From Candidatus Thorarchaeota archaeon (GTDB lineage: Archaea; Asgardarchaeota; Thorarchaeia; Thorarchaeales; Thorarchaeaceae), in the NCBI GenBank assembly GCA_004524595.1, contig SDOA01000042.1:1-31997 (forward strand): a stretch of DNA of 31,997 nt. The letters run 5' to 3'. Both the position numbers and the translations under genes were made by a program. The notes beneath the pieces are model-generated. The model saw only the letters and a program-made list of their open reading frames with translations. It had not been told where the DNA came from and made no database searches. The number at the start of each line of letters is the position of its first letter. Position 1 is the stretch's first letter. This document shows, one piece after another, positions 23,924 through 31,632 of the stretch.

Positions 23924-25903
23924 ATGGCATATTATTGGGAACCAGTATCAAATCGAAGACAATCTAGATCAAATGGAACACGCATTATAGCTGTACTCAT
24001 AATAATGATGATAGTTGTATCAGCAGGAATTTTCTACGTGGTCACAGTTGGCCCAAATGACTATATTACACCTAAAGCAAAAGTACGAGTAGCAATTCTA
24101 GATTCAGGAATAGATGTTGACCTAGGGCTACAAAATCGGGTTGTTGCAGCAAAGAGTTTCATCACCGTCGCAAATGGGTACAACTATACAGACCTAACGG
24201 TTTCTGACTCAAGACCTGATGATGTGGCACATGGAACGATAATCGCGAAACAGATAGCCACAAGCTCAAACATTGATATTGTAAATGGAAAGGTACTCGG
24301 AATAAGTGGAACTGCAACAACGCAAGCAATAGTCGAAGCAATCCATTGGGCTGTGGAACAAAATAGTAGTGTTATTAACTTGAGTCTTGGAGGAACACCG
24401 ACTCTTGGAGACCCTTTGAATGATGCCATAGAATGGGCATTTGCACAAGGAGTCATCGTAGTAGCTTCTGCGGGTAATGATGGAGATAGTGGTATTCTTG
24501 GAACAACAATCGAATCCCCTGCATTATATGATGCATGTCTTGCGGTTGGGGCTTTGATGGAAGATGGGACACCTGCGGTGTTCTCATCTATTGGACCAGC
24601 CAGAGACCGATATATGAAACCGGACATTGTTGCAGCAGGATATACAACGACCTCAGATGGAACAAGATATTACGGTACAAGCTTTTCTGCACCAAGGGTT
24701 GCTATTGGCGCAGCAGAACTTATTGGACACTCAATTGATAAAAACATCACCTACACAGCAGGATCTATTATGACTGCGCTCTTAAAGGGAGCAGATCCGA
24801 TGGATGAGTATCCATCTTACATAGTAGGTGCCGGGAAACTGAATATTGCAGCGTCATTAGGTTTGATTCAAGAATCATCGATTAATGGAGTCCTGCCAGC
24901 AATCAGTTATGCATTTCCTGGACAGTTGCCAATAGAGTATGAACGCCTATTTGCCTCAGATGTGTATAGCTTCAATGTCAGAATCTTTACTGGTGATAAT
25001 ACCACTTTTGAAACTGAAGTTACAAGTACTAATTCAGAAGCCTTCATTGTAGACGAGGTGCTTGTGATTAATCAGATTGGTCGAACTATTGTTACTGTAG
25101 AAGTCCCCGATTCTGAAGTTGATTATCTCGAAGGCACAATTACTTTCACGTCAGAACAGTTTGGACAAACTAGTTTGCATGTATCTTTTGATGTGGGAAC
25201 CGCTATAGCTAGAGTAGCCTTCGATATTGCGCACACCCCTTGGGACATCGACTCTATCTACGGTCAATTTCGAGAGTTCTACAAAATTCTTGTGGAGAAT
25301 GATATTTCTGTCACAGAGATTCGAGATAGAACTACGATTAATCTGACCACGCTCCAACAGTACGATGCAGTAGTGATTCTTGACCCATGTGCCTATGATA
25401 TCAATGAAACAGACCCTTCAAATGTGTCAGCATTCTCAATCACATTTTCAGAAGAAGAAACCCAAGCATATCACGACTATTTTGATGCAGGTGGAGGTAT
25501 TTTCGTCGTTGCTCTTTCAAATTCATCGCTGAATGTATCAGGGCTGAATGAGTTCCTGAACTGGACCGGCTTTTCTCTATCATCTTTCCAAGTGCCAAGT
25601 GGAAGTAATCCAGCAGTCATTGACCGAATAGACATTCATATCATAACCTCAGGAGTGAATTATTTCCATTACCTAGGAGCTACTATCCAGATTCCTACAG
25701 ATGGAGAGAGACTTGCTTGGTATGACATGTTTGGTATGCCTGTCATGGGATGCAAAGAAAGTACTAGCAATGGAAGGATAGTTGTGACAGGGAGTAATTT
25801 CATGGTTGATAACTATGGCTTGCTAGGTCTATATGATGGGCCAAATGATAACGCATTACTTGCACTTCGTATCGTTCTATGGTGTACAGGAATGCTTACC
25901 TAA
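23924..25903 (+). CDS. Membrane-anchored subtilisin-like (S8) protease with site-1-protease-like C-terminal domain
   Basis: 659 residues. AGGTG at 23912-23916 fixes the ATG at 23924; an earlier in-frame start at 23897 has no ribosome site. One TM helix (about 20-42) anchors an extracellular body. The S8 triad is complete: Asp60 (AILDSGID), His103 (VAHGT) and Ser253 (GTSFSAP), with oxyanion Asn185 (ASAGNDGD). No propeptide is visible. A beta-sandwich-like region (about 285-400) leads to a C-terminal Rossmann/GATase-like domain (about 430-655). Its start (ARVAFDIAHTPWDIDSIYGQFREFYKIL) and end (MPVMGCKESTSNGRIVVTGSN) resemble, from memory, the corresponding region of animal site-1 protease (MBTPS1/SKI-1). 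It probably cleaves surface or membrane proteins. It is divergent from the ATPase gene and monocistronic. Confidence 0.87.
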   Translation: MAYYWEPVSNRRQSRSNGTRIIAVLIIMMIVVSAGIFYVVTVGPNDYITPKAKVRVAILDSGIDVDLGLQNRVVAAKSFITVANGYNYTDLTVSDSRPDDVAHGTIIAKQIATSSNIDIVNGKVLGISGTATTQAIVEAIHWAVEQNSSVINLSLGGTPTLGDPLNDAIEWAFAQGVIVVASAGNDGDSGILGTTIESPALYDACLAVGALMEDGTPAVFSSIGPARDRYMKPDIVAAGYTTTSDGTRYYGTSFSAPRVAIGAAELIGHSIDKNITYTAGSIMTALLKGADPMDEYPSYIVGAGKLNIAASLGLIQESSINGVLPAISYAFPGQLPIEYERLFASDVYSFNVRIFTGDNTTFETEVTSTNSEAFIVDEVLVINQIGRTIVTVEVPDSEVDYLEGTITFTSEQFGQTSLHVSFDVGTAIARVAFDIAHTPWDIDSIYGQFREFYKILVENDISVTEIRDRTTINLTTLQQYDAVVILDPCAYDINETDPSNVSAFSITFSEEETQAYHDYFDAGGGIFVVALSNSSLNVSGLNEFLNWTGFSLSSFQVPSGSNPAVIDRIDIHIITSGVNYFHYLGATIQIPTDGERLAWYDMFGMPVMGCKESTSNGRIVVTGSNFMVDNYGLLGLYDGPNDNALLALRIVLWCTGMLT

Positions 25904-25907
25904 TGAC

Positions 25908-25929
25908 AAGGTGTACTTTGATACACTTT
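25908..25929 (+). terminator. Weak hairpin after the subtilase gene
   Basis: AAGGTGTA / TACACTTT form an 8-bp stem with one G-U pair around a six-base loop, 5 bases after the stop codon. No T-run follows, so termination here is uncertain. Confidence 0.3.
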
Positions 25930-25949
25930 GATTGCGTGATTACTGTGCC

Positions 25950-25963
25950 TTTAAATATAAAAG
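25950..25963 (+). promoter_or_regulatory. Strong TATA box of the candidate small RNA
   Basis: TTTAAATATAAAAG is one of the closest matches in the window to the archaeal TATA consensus. It predicts a transcription start near 25980, in front of two hairpins and an oligo-T tract rather than in front of any reading frame. Confidence 0.5.
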
Positions 25964-25979
25964 AGGGATAGTCACAGAT

Positions 25980-26064
25980 ACTAACAACCTTTCCGAGTCG
26001 AAATCGGATATGCTGGTAACGTTGAGCTTGCTCAAAGTTGCCAGCTCACCGCGCATTATTTTTT
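25980..26064 (+). ncRNA. Candidate small non-coding RNA with two hairpins and oligo-T end
   Basis: About 85 nucleotides. Hairpin 1: TCCGA (25992-25996) pairs with TCGGA (26004-26008) around the 7-base loop GTCGAAA, which resembles a T-loop. Hairpin 2: 26012-26026 pairs with 26031-26045 (GCTGG/CCAGC, U-G, AAC/GTT, one G-A mismatch, TTGAG/CTCAA) around a CTTG tetraloop. The tract TTATTTTTT (26056-26064) then provides a terminator. A strong TATA box lies the right distance upstream and no reading frame crosses the region. I cannot match it to tRNA, SRP RNA, RNase P, or C/D and H/ACA guide RNAs: no C/D boxes and no properly placed ACA. A 3' regulatory element of the subtilase mRNA is the main alternative. 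Confidence 0.45.
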
Positions 26065-26356
26065 GTACAACGTAAGATATCAAAGTCTTGTACTTTCTCA
26101 AGAATAGTGCTGGATTACTATGTGAAGGTAGTGATCATATCAGAACATCCTCACGGTCTTGTTTATGAGATGGAATGTACCGTCCATGAAGTCCCCCACT
26201 TACCTATATAATATCCAACTCTAAAAAAATTCCTGGAAACTATTGCATGTTCCACTTGTTTTCAAGCTACAATGCTTCAACAACTATGTCATCAACAGCA
26301 GATTTAACAACCTGAAAACTTCCTCAAAGGGCACAAATTGGACGTGATTCTAGAAA
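26065..26356. other. Remainder of the longest gene-free stretch; leader of the MFS gene
   Basis: No reading frame of note on either strand, no tRNA-like or box C/D structure, no tandem repeat. A TATA-like TATATAATAT near 26204-26213 could start a leader of about 120 bases for the MFS gene at 26357. Base composition is like the other intergenic regions. Confidence 0.5.
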
Positions 26357-27616
26357 GTGTCGAAAGTCACTAAAGCATCGTATTCTGTCCTCATTGCTTG
26401 TACAATATCACATTTCATGAATCATGTCTATACTGGAGCACTATCTCCTTTTCTAACTGAGATACAGACAGATCTTGGTATCAGTTATACTCAGGTGGGT
26501 ATAATCACTAGTGCAGCTGTGGTTTCAATGACAACTGCGCATCTCTTAGTGGGATATCTTGGTGATAGAGGCTGGAGAGACAAGTTCATCTCGTTCAGTG
26601 TGTTACTGGCTGCTTTGGCAATGCTCCTCACAAGTATTGCTGAAGAATTTGTCATTCTGACCATATTCCAAGTCTTTCTGGGTCTGGGAGCATCAGGGTA
26701 TCATCCAAGTTCATTTCCGACTTTGGCAGAGAAATTTCCAAAAGATAGATCAAAAGCGACTGGAACGCAAGCAATGGGCGGATTGCTAGGAATGGCTATC
26801 ACCCCGTTCTTAGGAGTCACATTATTTGTTATATTTGGTACTTGGCAGCAGTCACTAAGAGTATTAGCAATTATTGGGATCATTGTCTTCATTCCAACAT
26901 ATCTTTTGATGCGATATTCAAATGGGAAAAAAACGCGACCGGAGGGGATGAATGAATTTAATGAAATTATCACAGACAGTCAAGAAGCTGAATCATGTGA
27001 TGGGCCAGATGGCTGGACTAAAAATTTCTGGATTGTACTCGTTTTAGAAGGGTTACGAGGAATGGCATTCAGATGTACTTCGCTCTTGATGCCTCTTTAT
27101 CTCTCGGTACAATATTCAACCGGAACAGTCACTGCAGGGTATCTAACAGCTGTAATGCTATCAGCCGGTCTAGTCGGGGAAGTATTTTCATCCTATTTTT
27201 CAGATAAATGGAAGAGGAGAGTGCCTTTCATCATTGTATCAACCGGTATTGCAACACCAGCTCTTCTTCTCCTCAATTATCATCTAAATCCAATTAGCCT
27301 TGTCTTCGTACTAATCGTCATAGGATTCTTCTTCTATCTGGGAGATCCTGCAAACACAGCATATCAAACAGAAGTATGTCCAAGAAAATCAAGAGGATTA
27401 GCCTTTGGTGTGATTTTCTCTATAGGTTCGATTCCAGGAGCAATATCACCAATAATATTCGGAATTATAGGAGATAGTTATGGTTTAGAGGCGTCAGTGC
27501 TATTTCTTGTCATCACAACATTACTTGCAACAATCACTGCTTTATTCTTAAAGGAAGTGTCTGAGAAGAGTAAAGAAATAGAAAGGGTCATCTTAATCGA
27601 TACCACAATGAAATGA
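26357..27616 (+). CDS. MFS transporter (fosmidomycin-resistance/FSR-like branch)
   Basis: 419 residues with about 12 TM helices in two halves split by a charged loop (about 190-220, NGKKTRPEGMNEFNEIITDSQEAESCDG). TM1 (LIACTISHFMNHVYTGALSPFLTEIQTDLGISYTQVGIITS) and the following GYLGDRGWRDKF, a weak motif A, resemble the FSR-type drug/metabolite carriers. The sequence RKSRGLAFGVIFSIGSIPGAISPIIFG near TM10-TM11 is also typical of the branch. Direction and substrate are unknown. The GTG at 26357 is the first possible start, since an in-frame TAG lies two codons upstream, and it places TM1 correctly. The PHP gene follows 53 bases downstream, suggesting co-transcription. Confidence 0.85.
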   Translation: MSKVTKASYSVLIACTISHFMNHVYTGALSPFLTEIQTDLGISYTQVGIITSAAVVSMTTAHLLVGYLGDRGWRDKFISFSVLLAALAMLLTSIAEEFVILTIFQVFLGLGASGYHPSSFPTLAEKFPKDRSKATGTQAMGGLLGMAITPFLGVTLFVIFGTWQQSLRVLAIIGIIVFIPTYLLMRYSNGKKTRPEGMNEFNEIITDSQEAESCDGPDGWTKNFWIVLVLEGLRGMAFRCTSLLMPLYLSVQYSTGTVTAGYLTAVMLSAGLVGEVFSSYFSDKWKRRVPFIIVSTGIATPALLLLNYHLNPISLVFVLIVIGFFFYLGDPANTAYQTEVCPRKSRGLAFGVIFSIGSIPGAISPIIFGIIGDSYGLEASVLFLVITTLLATITALFLKEVSEKSKEIERVILIDTTMK

Positions 27617-27669
27617 ACAATTATTTACTGATAGACACACTGAAATTATCTGTTTGAAGTTGGAATGTA

Positions 27670-28521
27670 ATGCTAGACTATCATATACACCCTAATTATT
27701 CATTGGATGCAGAAGGCTCTATAGACGATTATTGTGAGCAAGCCTTAAAGATTGGATTAAGCGAGATTGCATTTACCACGCATCTAGATACTGATGGAGA
27801 GGATGATTGTTTTGTGGTTGTCAAAGGTAAAAAAGTAGATGTTCAGTCAAGTTATTGGTTTGAAGACTATGAGGCTTCGATTTGGAAAGCTAACGAAAAG
27901 TATCAGGAGAGAGGTCTCCGGATTTTACAAGGGGTAGAAGTTGATTGTTACCCGGGAGTAGAAGAAAAACTCCCAGACCGTTTTTTCTCAACAGACTTTG
28001 ATATAATTCTAGGATCTGTACACCTTATCGACCACATTGCTATATCCGATGGAAAACGCGCATCTAAAATCATGGAAAAATATACTCTCGAAGATCTAGG
28101 TAGAGAGTATTTCACAACACTTCTCGATTGTATAGATTCTGGGCTATTCGATATTCTAGCACATCTGGATCTTTACAGAAGATATGGTGAAAAATACTAT
28201 GGAAGCTGTATTAACACCTTGTGGGAATCACACATCTCCGATATCATCCAAAAGATGAAGAAACATAAGATTGGGTTTGAGGTGAATACCTCTTCATGGC
28301 GTAAGGGTATGGCTGAACCAATGCCATCCATTCAGATAATTGATGCGCTCAGAGAGGGAGGTATCACGAATGTAATTATTGGTTCCGATGCACACACTCC
28401 ATCTGATGTTGGCACAGGTATTGAAAGAGCTATCAATCTACTGGTCAAAAAGAGTTATTCACATGTATCCAGATATGAAAAGAGGGAGTATACCAAGATA
28501 CCAATCAGAGCAATTCCATGA
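27670..28521 (+). CDS. PHP-domain phosphoesterase (histidinol-phosphatase-like)
   Basis: 283 residues, the normal length for the PHP phosphatase family. The metal-binding motifs follow in order: His5-x-His7 in DYHIHPNYSLDAEGS, the His of FTTHLD, Glu in GVEVDCYPG, His in GSVHLIDH, His in LAHLDLYRRYG and Asp-x-His in IGSDAHTPSDVG. These bind two or three metal ions and catalyse phosphomonoester hydrolysis. Many relatives are called HisJ histidinol phosphatase, but no histidine genes are nearby, so the substrate is left open. The ATG at 27670 is used. Its stop overlaps a possible ATG of the next gene by four bases (ATGA at 28518-28521). Confidence 0.85.
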   Translation: MLDYHIHPNYSLDAEGSIDDYCEQALKIGLSEIAFTTHLDTDGEDDCFVVVKGKKVDVQSSYWFEDYEASIWKANEKYQERGLRILQGVEVDCYPGVEEKLPDRFFSTDFDIILGSVHLIDHIAISDGKRASKIMEKYTLEDLGREYFTTLLDCIDSGLFDILAHLDLYRRYGEKYYGSCINTLWESHISDIIQKMKKHKIGFEVNTSSWRKGMAEPMPSIQIIDALREGGITNVIIGSDAHTPSDVGTGIERAINLLVKKSYSHVSRYEKREYTKIPIRAIP

Positions 28522-28571
28522 TTGCAAAAGAGAATTATACGAGAATGACATTATTAGCAAAGGGTGATTGT

Positions 28572-29000
28572 TTGAGAAATAAAATACCTTTCATTCTTTG
28601 CATCATTGGTGGTGCACTCATGCTCTATGCTGGAGTAGTAGGCAGTGTTGGAATCTGGGAACAACTTGGCAATTATGTTGTAGATAATTTTGCACCAGAA
28701 GCTAGCCCCATTGTATTTGGAATCTTAGTCATTTTAGGAAACATTGCGAGCCTTGGGGGAATTGCTGTCTTCGTTGGAGGATATTTCCTCACCACTGATC
28801 GCGTAGGAATTGGAAAATTCATTATTGGCATTGCAGCAGGCCTAGGTATCTTTGGATTCATTATGCTCATCATCAACATGTATCTAGCAATGGGTGTTGC
28901 AGCTTTTGCAGAACTTCTAAACATTCTAGCGACTACTGCATCAATTCTCGGACCAGTCCTAACAATTGTTGCACGCATGATGGCAAAGAAGCCGGAATAA
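28572..29000 (+). CDS. Small four-TM membrane protein
   Basis: 142 residues from the TTG at 28572, which is preceded by GGGTGAT (28562-28568) and starts directly before the first TM helix. A start at 28518, overlapping the PHP stop by four bases, would add 18 polar residues and cannot be excluded. Four hydrophobic helices (about residues 5-27, 43-72, 79-103 and 108-135) are connected by short loops, with a basic C-terminus (RMMAKKPE). Small residues (GIAAGLGIFGF, GGIAVFVGG) suggest close helix packing. No family is recognised. It sits between an enzyme gene and two TPR genes, with gaps of 50 bases or less. Confidence 0.65.
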   Translation: MRNKIPFILCIIGGALMLYAGVVGSVGIWEQLGNYVVDNFAPEASPIVFGILVILGNIASLGGIAVFVGGYFLTTDRVGIGKFIIGIAAGLGIFGFIMLIINMYLAMGVAAFAELLNILATTASILGPVLTIVARMMAKKPE

Positions 29001-29045
29001 ACTCCTATTGAGGAATGCTTATTCGACACTCGATCGTGTTAAGTC

Positions 29046-29687
29046 TTGATTGCATTGAATGAGAACACTCAAGAAAGAATGCAAAAAGGAGTCAAACTCA
29101 TAGAGATGGGACTCTTCCAAGAAGCAGTGGAAGAGTTCCAATCTTATTTGCAGCAGCAGCCAGATTCAATTGAGGGATGGTACAATTTAGGATATACGTT
29201 GATTGAGTTAAACAAGTATGAAGATGCAATCAAAGCATATGATGAGGCTTTAGCAATTGATAACAGTATCTTTGCCATCTGGTTCAATAAAGGGACCGCT
29301 CTCTATGAAATGAAAGACTTTGAGAAAGCCAAGGAATGCTATGAGAAAGCTCTAGACATAGATCCTGATGATGCAGAGGCTTGGAATAATTTAGGTAATT
29401 GTTTTTCAAGGCTTGCTGAGGGCAGGAGAGCAATCGAGGCATATACAAGAGCGGTGGCATTGAAACCAGATTACGCAGAGGCATTCTACAATAAAGCCAA
29501 TGCACACTTCATAGAGGAGGAAGATGAGAAAGCTTTGGCATATGCCGAGGTTGCATTACAACTTAACCCAGAGCTCTCTCAAATGGTTGGTCAATGGATA
29601 ACTGTCGCAAGAAGTAGATTGCATTCAAAGAGAGAGCAGGAAGAACACGAGAAGAGAGCACTAGAAAAATCTGAGGTACATGATTGA
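29046..29687 (+). CDS. TPR repeat protein, cytosolic
   Basis: 213 residues, essentially all tetratricopeptide repeats. About four to five 34-residue units are visible, for example EGWYNLGYTLIELNKYEDAIKAYDEALAID and AEAWNNLGNCFSRLAEGRRAIEAYTRAVALKP, with the usual W/G/Y/A/P spacing. A charged tail rich in Lys and Glu follows. It is a protein-protein interaction scaffold; the partner is unknown, but the next gene encodes a membrane-anchored TPR protein and may be related. The first possible start is TTG at 29046, with no clear ribosome site; TTG at 29055 or ATG at 29079 are alternatives. Confidence 0.82.
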   Translation: MIALNENTQERMQKGVKLIEMGLFQEAVEEFQSYLQQQPDSIEGWYNLGYTLIELNKYEDAIKAYDEALAIDNSIFAIWFNKGTALYEMKDFEKAKECYEKALDIDPDDAEAWNNLGNCFSRLAEGRRAIEAYTRAVALKPDYAEAFYNKANAHFIEEEDEKALAYAEVALQLNPELSQMVGQWITVARSRLHSKREQEEHEKRALEKSEVHD

Positions 29688-29730
29688 CTGATTCATCATA
29701 CCTAAAAGGAAGATTACTGCTTGTACAACT

Positions 29731-30288
29731 ATGATACCTGGAATAGCTCCTAGTGAAGACATAGAAGCTGATTTGAGAATTAAACCAACATATATCGCAC
29801 TTCTGGCTATACTCATAGTCTTCAGTGGTATAATCCTTGCTTGGTTAGGGGGACAAGGCATCATTCCTGTAGAACCAGGGATGGTCTTGGGAATAACAAT
29901 TCTAACTGCAACTGTGATAGTATGTTGTGCATCCTTAATTATGTTAGGATCCGTTGCATCGAAGATACCGGAATATGCAGAGATGGAGCTACGGTTTGAA
30001 GAGGGATTAGCTCATTATGAAAACGAGAGATGGGAGAATGCACTTCTAATCTTCACAGAACTATCAGGCTCAAAGATGGATCATAAGCGTGCATTATTCT
30101 ACGCAGCTTTATGTTACAATAAGCTTGACGACCAAGAAAATGTTAAGAGATATTCTAGGGCGTATCTAAAATTAAGGCCGGATGATAGAGAGGTCTGGGA
30201 ATTATTGGCTAGTGCCCACAAGAAATTATTCGAATACGAGGAGGCAGAGATTGCATTGCAGAAGGCTTCCAATCTGCCTGAATCATAG
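29731..30288 (+). CDS. Membrane-anchored TPR-like protein
   Basis: 185 residues. Two TM helices (about 20-42 and 49-74) form a hairpin, leaving a cytosolic C-terminal domain of about 105 residues. It has TPR-like helix pairs: EMELRFEEGLAHYENERWENALLIFTEL, HKRALFYAALCYNKLDDQENVKRYSRAYLKLRPDDREVWELLASAHKKLFEYEEAEIALQKA. It may recruit cytosolic proteins to the membrane, perhaps with the TPR protein encoded 43 bases upstream. The ATG at 29731 has AAGGAAG about 20 bases upstream, too far for a standard site, so translation may rely on coupling or a short leader. The gene ends 28 bases before the convergent FAH-family gene. Confidence 0.75.
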   Translation: MIPGIAPSEDIEADLRIKPTYIALLAILIVFSGIILAWLGGQGIIPVEPGMVLGITILTATVIVCCASLIMLGSVASKIPEYAEMELRFEEGLAHYENERWENALLIFTELSGSKMDHKRALFYAALCYNKLDDQENVKRYSRAYLKLRPDDREVWELLASAHKKLFEYEEAEIALQKASNLPES

Positions 30289-30316
30289 AAATCTCCAAGA
30301 AAATCGATATTTAAAA

Positions 30317-31228
30317 TCAACCTCGTTTTCCAACAACATTACGAAGATAGCCAATCCCTTCAATATATTGTTCGATCTTGTCACCAACTTTGAGATACTC
30401 TGGAGGTTCTCGTGCAAATCCCACACCAGCTGGGGTACCAGTTGCTATAACATCGCCAGGCTCTAGAGTGAAGGCTCGGGAGAGGTATGCAACTATCTGT
30501 GGTACCTTGAACATCATTTTAGCGGTGGTTGAATCTTGTTTTATTATTCCATTGACTTTCGTATACATCTTCAGATCAGAAGCATTACCAAGCTCATCAC
30601 TAGTTACAATGCAGGGTCCCATGGGACAAAAAGCATCTAGCGATTTTCCCCGAATCCACTGACCATCTCCACGCTGGAGGTCTCTTGCAGTGACATCGTT
30701 AATAATTGTGTAGCCTGCAATATAGTTCAATGCGTGCTGTTCCTGAACATTTTTACACATTTTCCCTATGATAATACCTAGCTCTACTTCCCAATCGATC
30801 TTATTCGAGAGTGAAGGCATTGTAATGATATCATTGGGGCCTATTACACAAGACGGAAATTTGGCAAAAATGACCGGAAATTCTTCGACATCGGACCCTG
30901 TTTCCTTGACGTGCTCTAAGTAGTTCTTCCCGAGAGCAACAATCTTACCGGGACGTGGTATTGGTGCTTCAAGAACAACGGAATCAATGGCATGTGTCAT
31001 AAGACGCTCATCGTGAGGGGTCTGTCCATAACGGTTTACAATTTGACGAATCACATCAATTCCAGATTCCCATTGTAAGAGATCCATCATTGTAGTAGGA
31101 AAATTCTGACCATGAATATGATATTTTCTTCCATAATGAGAGGCGGCATCAGGTATATCCAATATTCCTGATTCTAATTCGACTCCAATAGATGGCACGC
31201 CCATCCTAGAATATGTGACAAGTCGCAT
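30317..31228 (-). CDS. Fumarylacetoacetate hydrolase (FAH) family enzyme
   Basis: 303 residues, a complete FAH C-terminal-type fold preceded by an N-terminal domain (about 1-85). Visible motifs: ALGKNYLEHVKE (His106), the metal ligands Glu147 and Glu149 in DWEVELGIIIG, Asp178 in INDVTARDLQ, Lys195 in RGKSLDAFCPMGP and GTPAGVG near the end. The family includes fumarylpyruvate hydrolase, acylpyruvase, oxaloacetate decarboxylase and hydroxyhepta-dienedioate isomerase; the exact reaction cannot be assigned. The ATG at 31228 is chosen because GGAG lies ten bases upstream; an extension to 31276 would cross the divergent promoter region. It is divergent from the small Cys-containing protein gene. 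Confidence 0.88.
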   Translation of the reverse strand: MRLVTYSRMGVPSIGVELESGILDIPDAASHYGRKYHIHGQNFPTTMMDLLQWESGIDVIRQIVNRYGQTPHDERLMTHAIDSVVLEAPIPRPGKIVALGKNYLEHVKETGSDVEEFPVIFAKFPSCVIGPNDIITMPSLSNKIDWEVELGIIIGKMCKNVQEQHALNYIAGYTIINDVTARDLQRGDGQWIRGKSLDAFCPMGPCIVTSDELGNASDLKMYTKVNGIIKQDSTTAKMMFKVPQIVAYLSRAFTLEPGDVIATGTPAGVGFAREPPEYLKVGDKIEQYIEGIGYLRNVVGKRG

Positions 31229-31280
31229 AATATCTAAGCTCCAACCAATTCTTTTATTCGTACTGGTATCAAACATATTC

Positions 31281-31622
31281 TTGGTGTTTGACCTGTCAGA
31301 TGAACATACTTTAGATGAACTCCCTGATCATGTATATGTAGCTCTTGGGCGAAGAGGGATGGAACCACTACCATTGAAGGAATGTACATACATATGTGAT
31401 GGCAAGGAACTTCTACTTCTCAAATTCAGTCAGAACAAAGCAGGTCCTATTGAGAGAGGTCTTGATGAGATTACTGAAGATTGGCTTGTTGAATGTGAGA
31501 AATGTAAAAAGCAATTTACGATACGATGTATTATTCGATATGCAGATGGAGAAAGGATAGATACAAGAGTAGATATCATAGATGATAAAGGTAAGAACCT
31601 TGGTTGGTTAGGTAGTTATTAG
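31281..31622 (+). CDS. Small conserved-looking protein with two Cys pairs, unknown function
   Basis: 113 residues from the TTG at 31281 (GTG at 31284 equally possible). A longer frame reaching back to 31215 would overlap the FAH gene start and has an unlikely hydrophobic lead. The sequence is acidic and beta-rich (DELPDHVYVALGRRGMEPLPLKECTYICDGKELLLLKFSQN). Two Cys pairs, CTYIC and CEKC (the latter in VECEKCKKQFTIRCIIRY), could bind zinc. A TATA-like TTTTATTC about 27 bases upstream suggests a leaderless transcript. Its stop overlaps the ribosome site of the dehydrogenase gene, so the two are co-translated; I do not recognise the family. Confidence 0.6.
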   Translation: MVFDLSDEHTLDELPDHVYVALGRRGMEPLPLKECTYICDGKELLLLKFSQNKAGPIERGLDEITEDWLVECEKCKKQFTIRCIIRYADGERIDTRVDIIDDKGKNLGWLGSY

Positions 31623-31632
31623 GTGATTCAAG

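Noticed and set aside
24184..24627. 147-residue minus-strand frame inside the subtilase gene
   Set aside because: It is antisense to the catalytic domain and has no ribosome site or family resemblance.
25992..26045. Possible tRNA or permuted tRNA, because of the T-loop-like GTCGAAA hairpin
   Set aside because: No acceptor stem, anticodon arm or D-arm can be formed around it in either order.
26204..26213. TATATAATAT as promoter of a short minus-strand peptide (ATG near 26190)
   Set aside because: The peptide would have about 15 residues and no supporting conservation signal can be judged from one sequence.
28673..29029. 118-residue minus-strand frame over the four-TM protein
   Set aside because: The plus-strand frame has four clean TM helices and GGGTGAT; the minus-strand frame is Met/Pro/Ile-rich shadow sequence.
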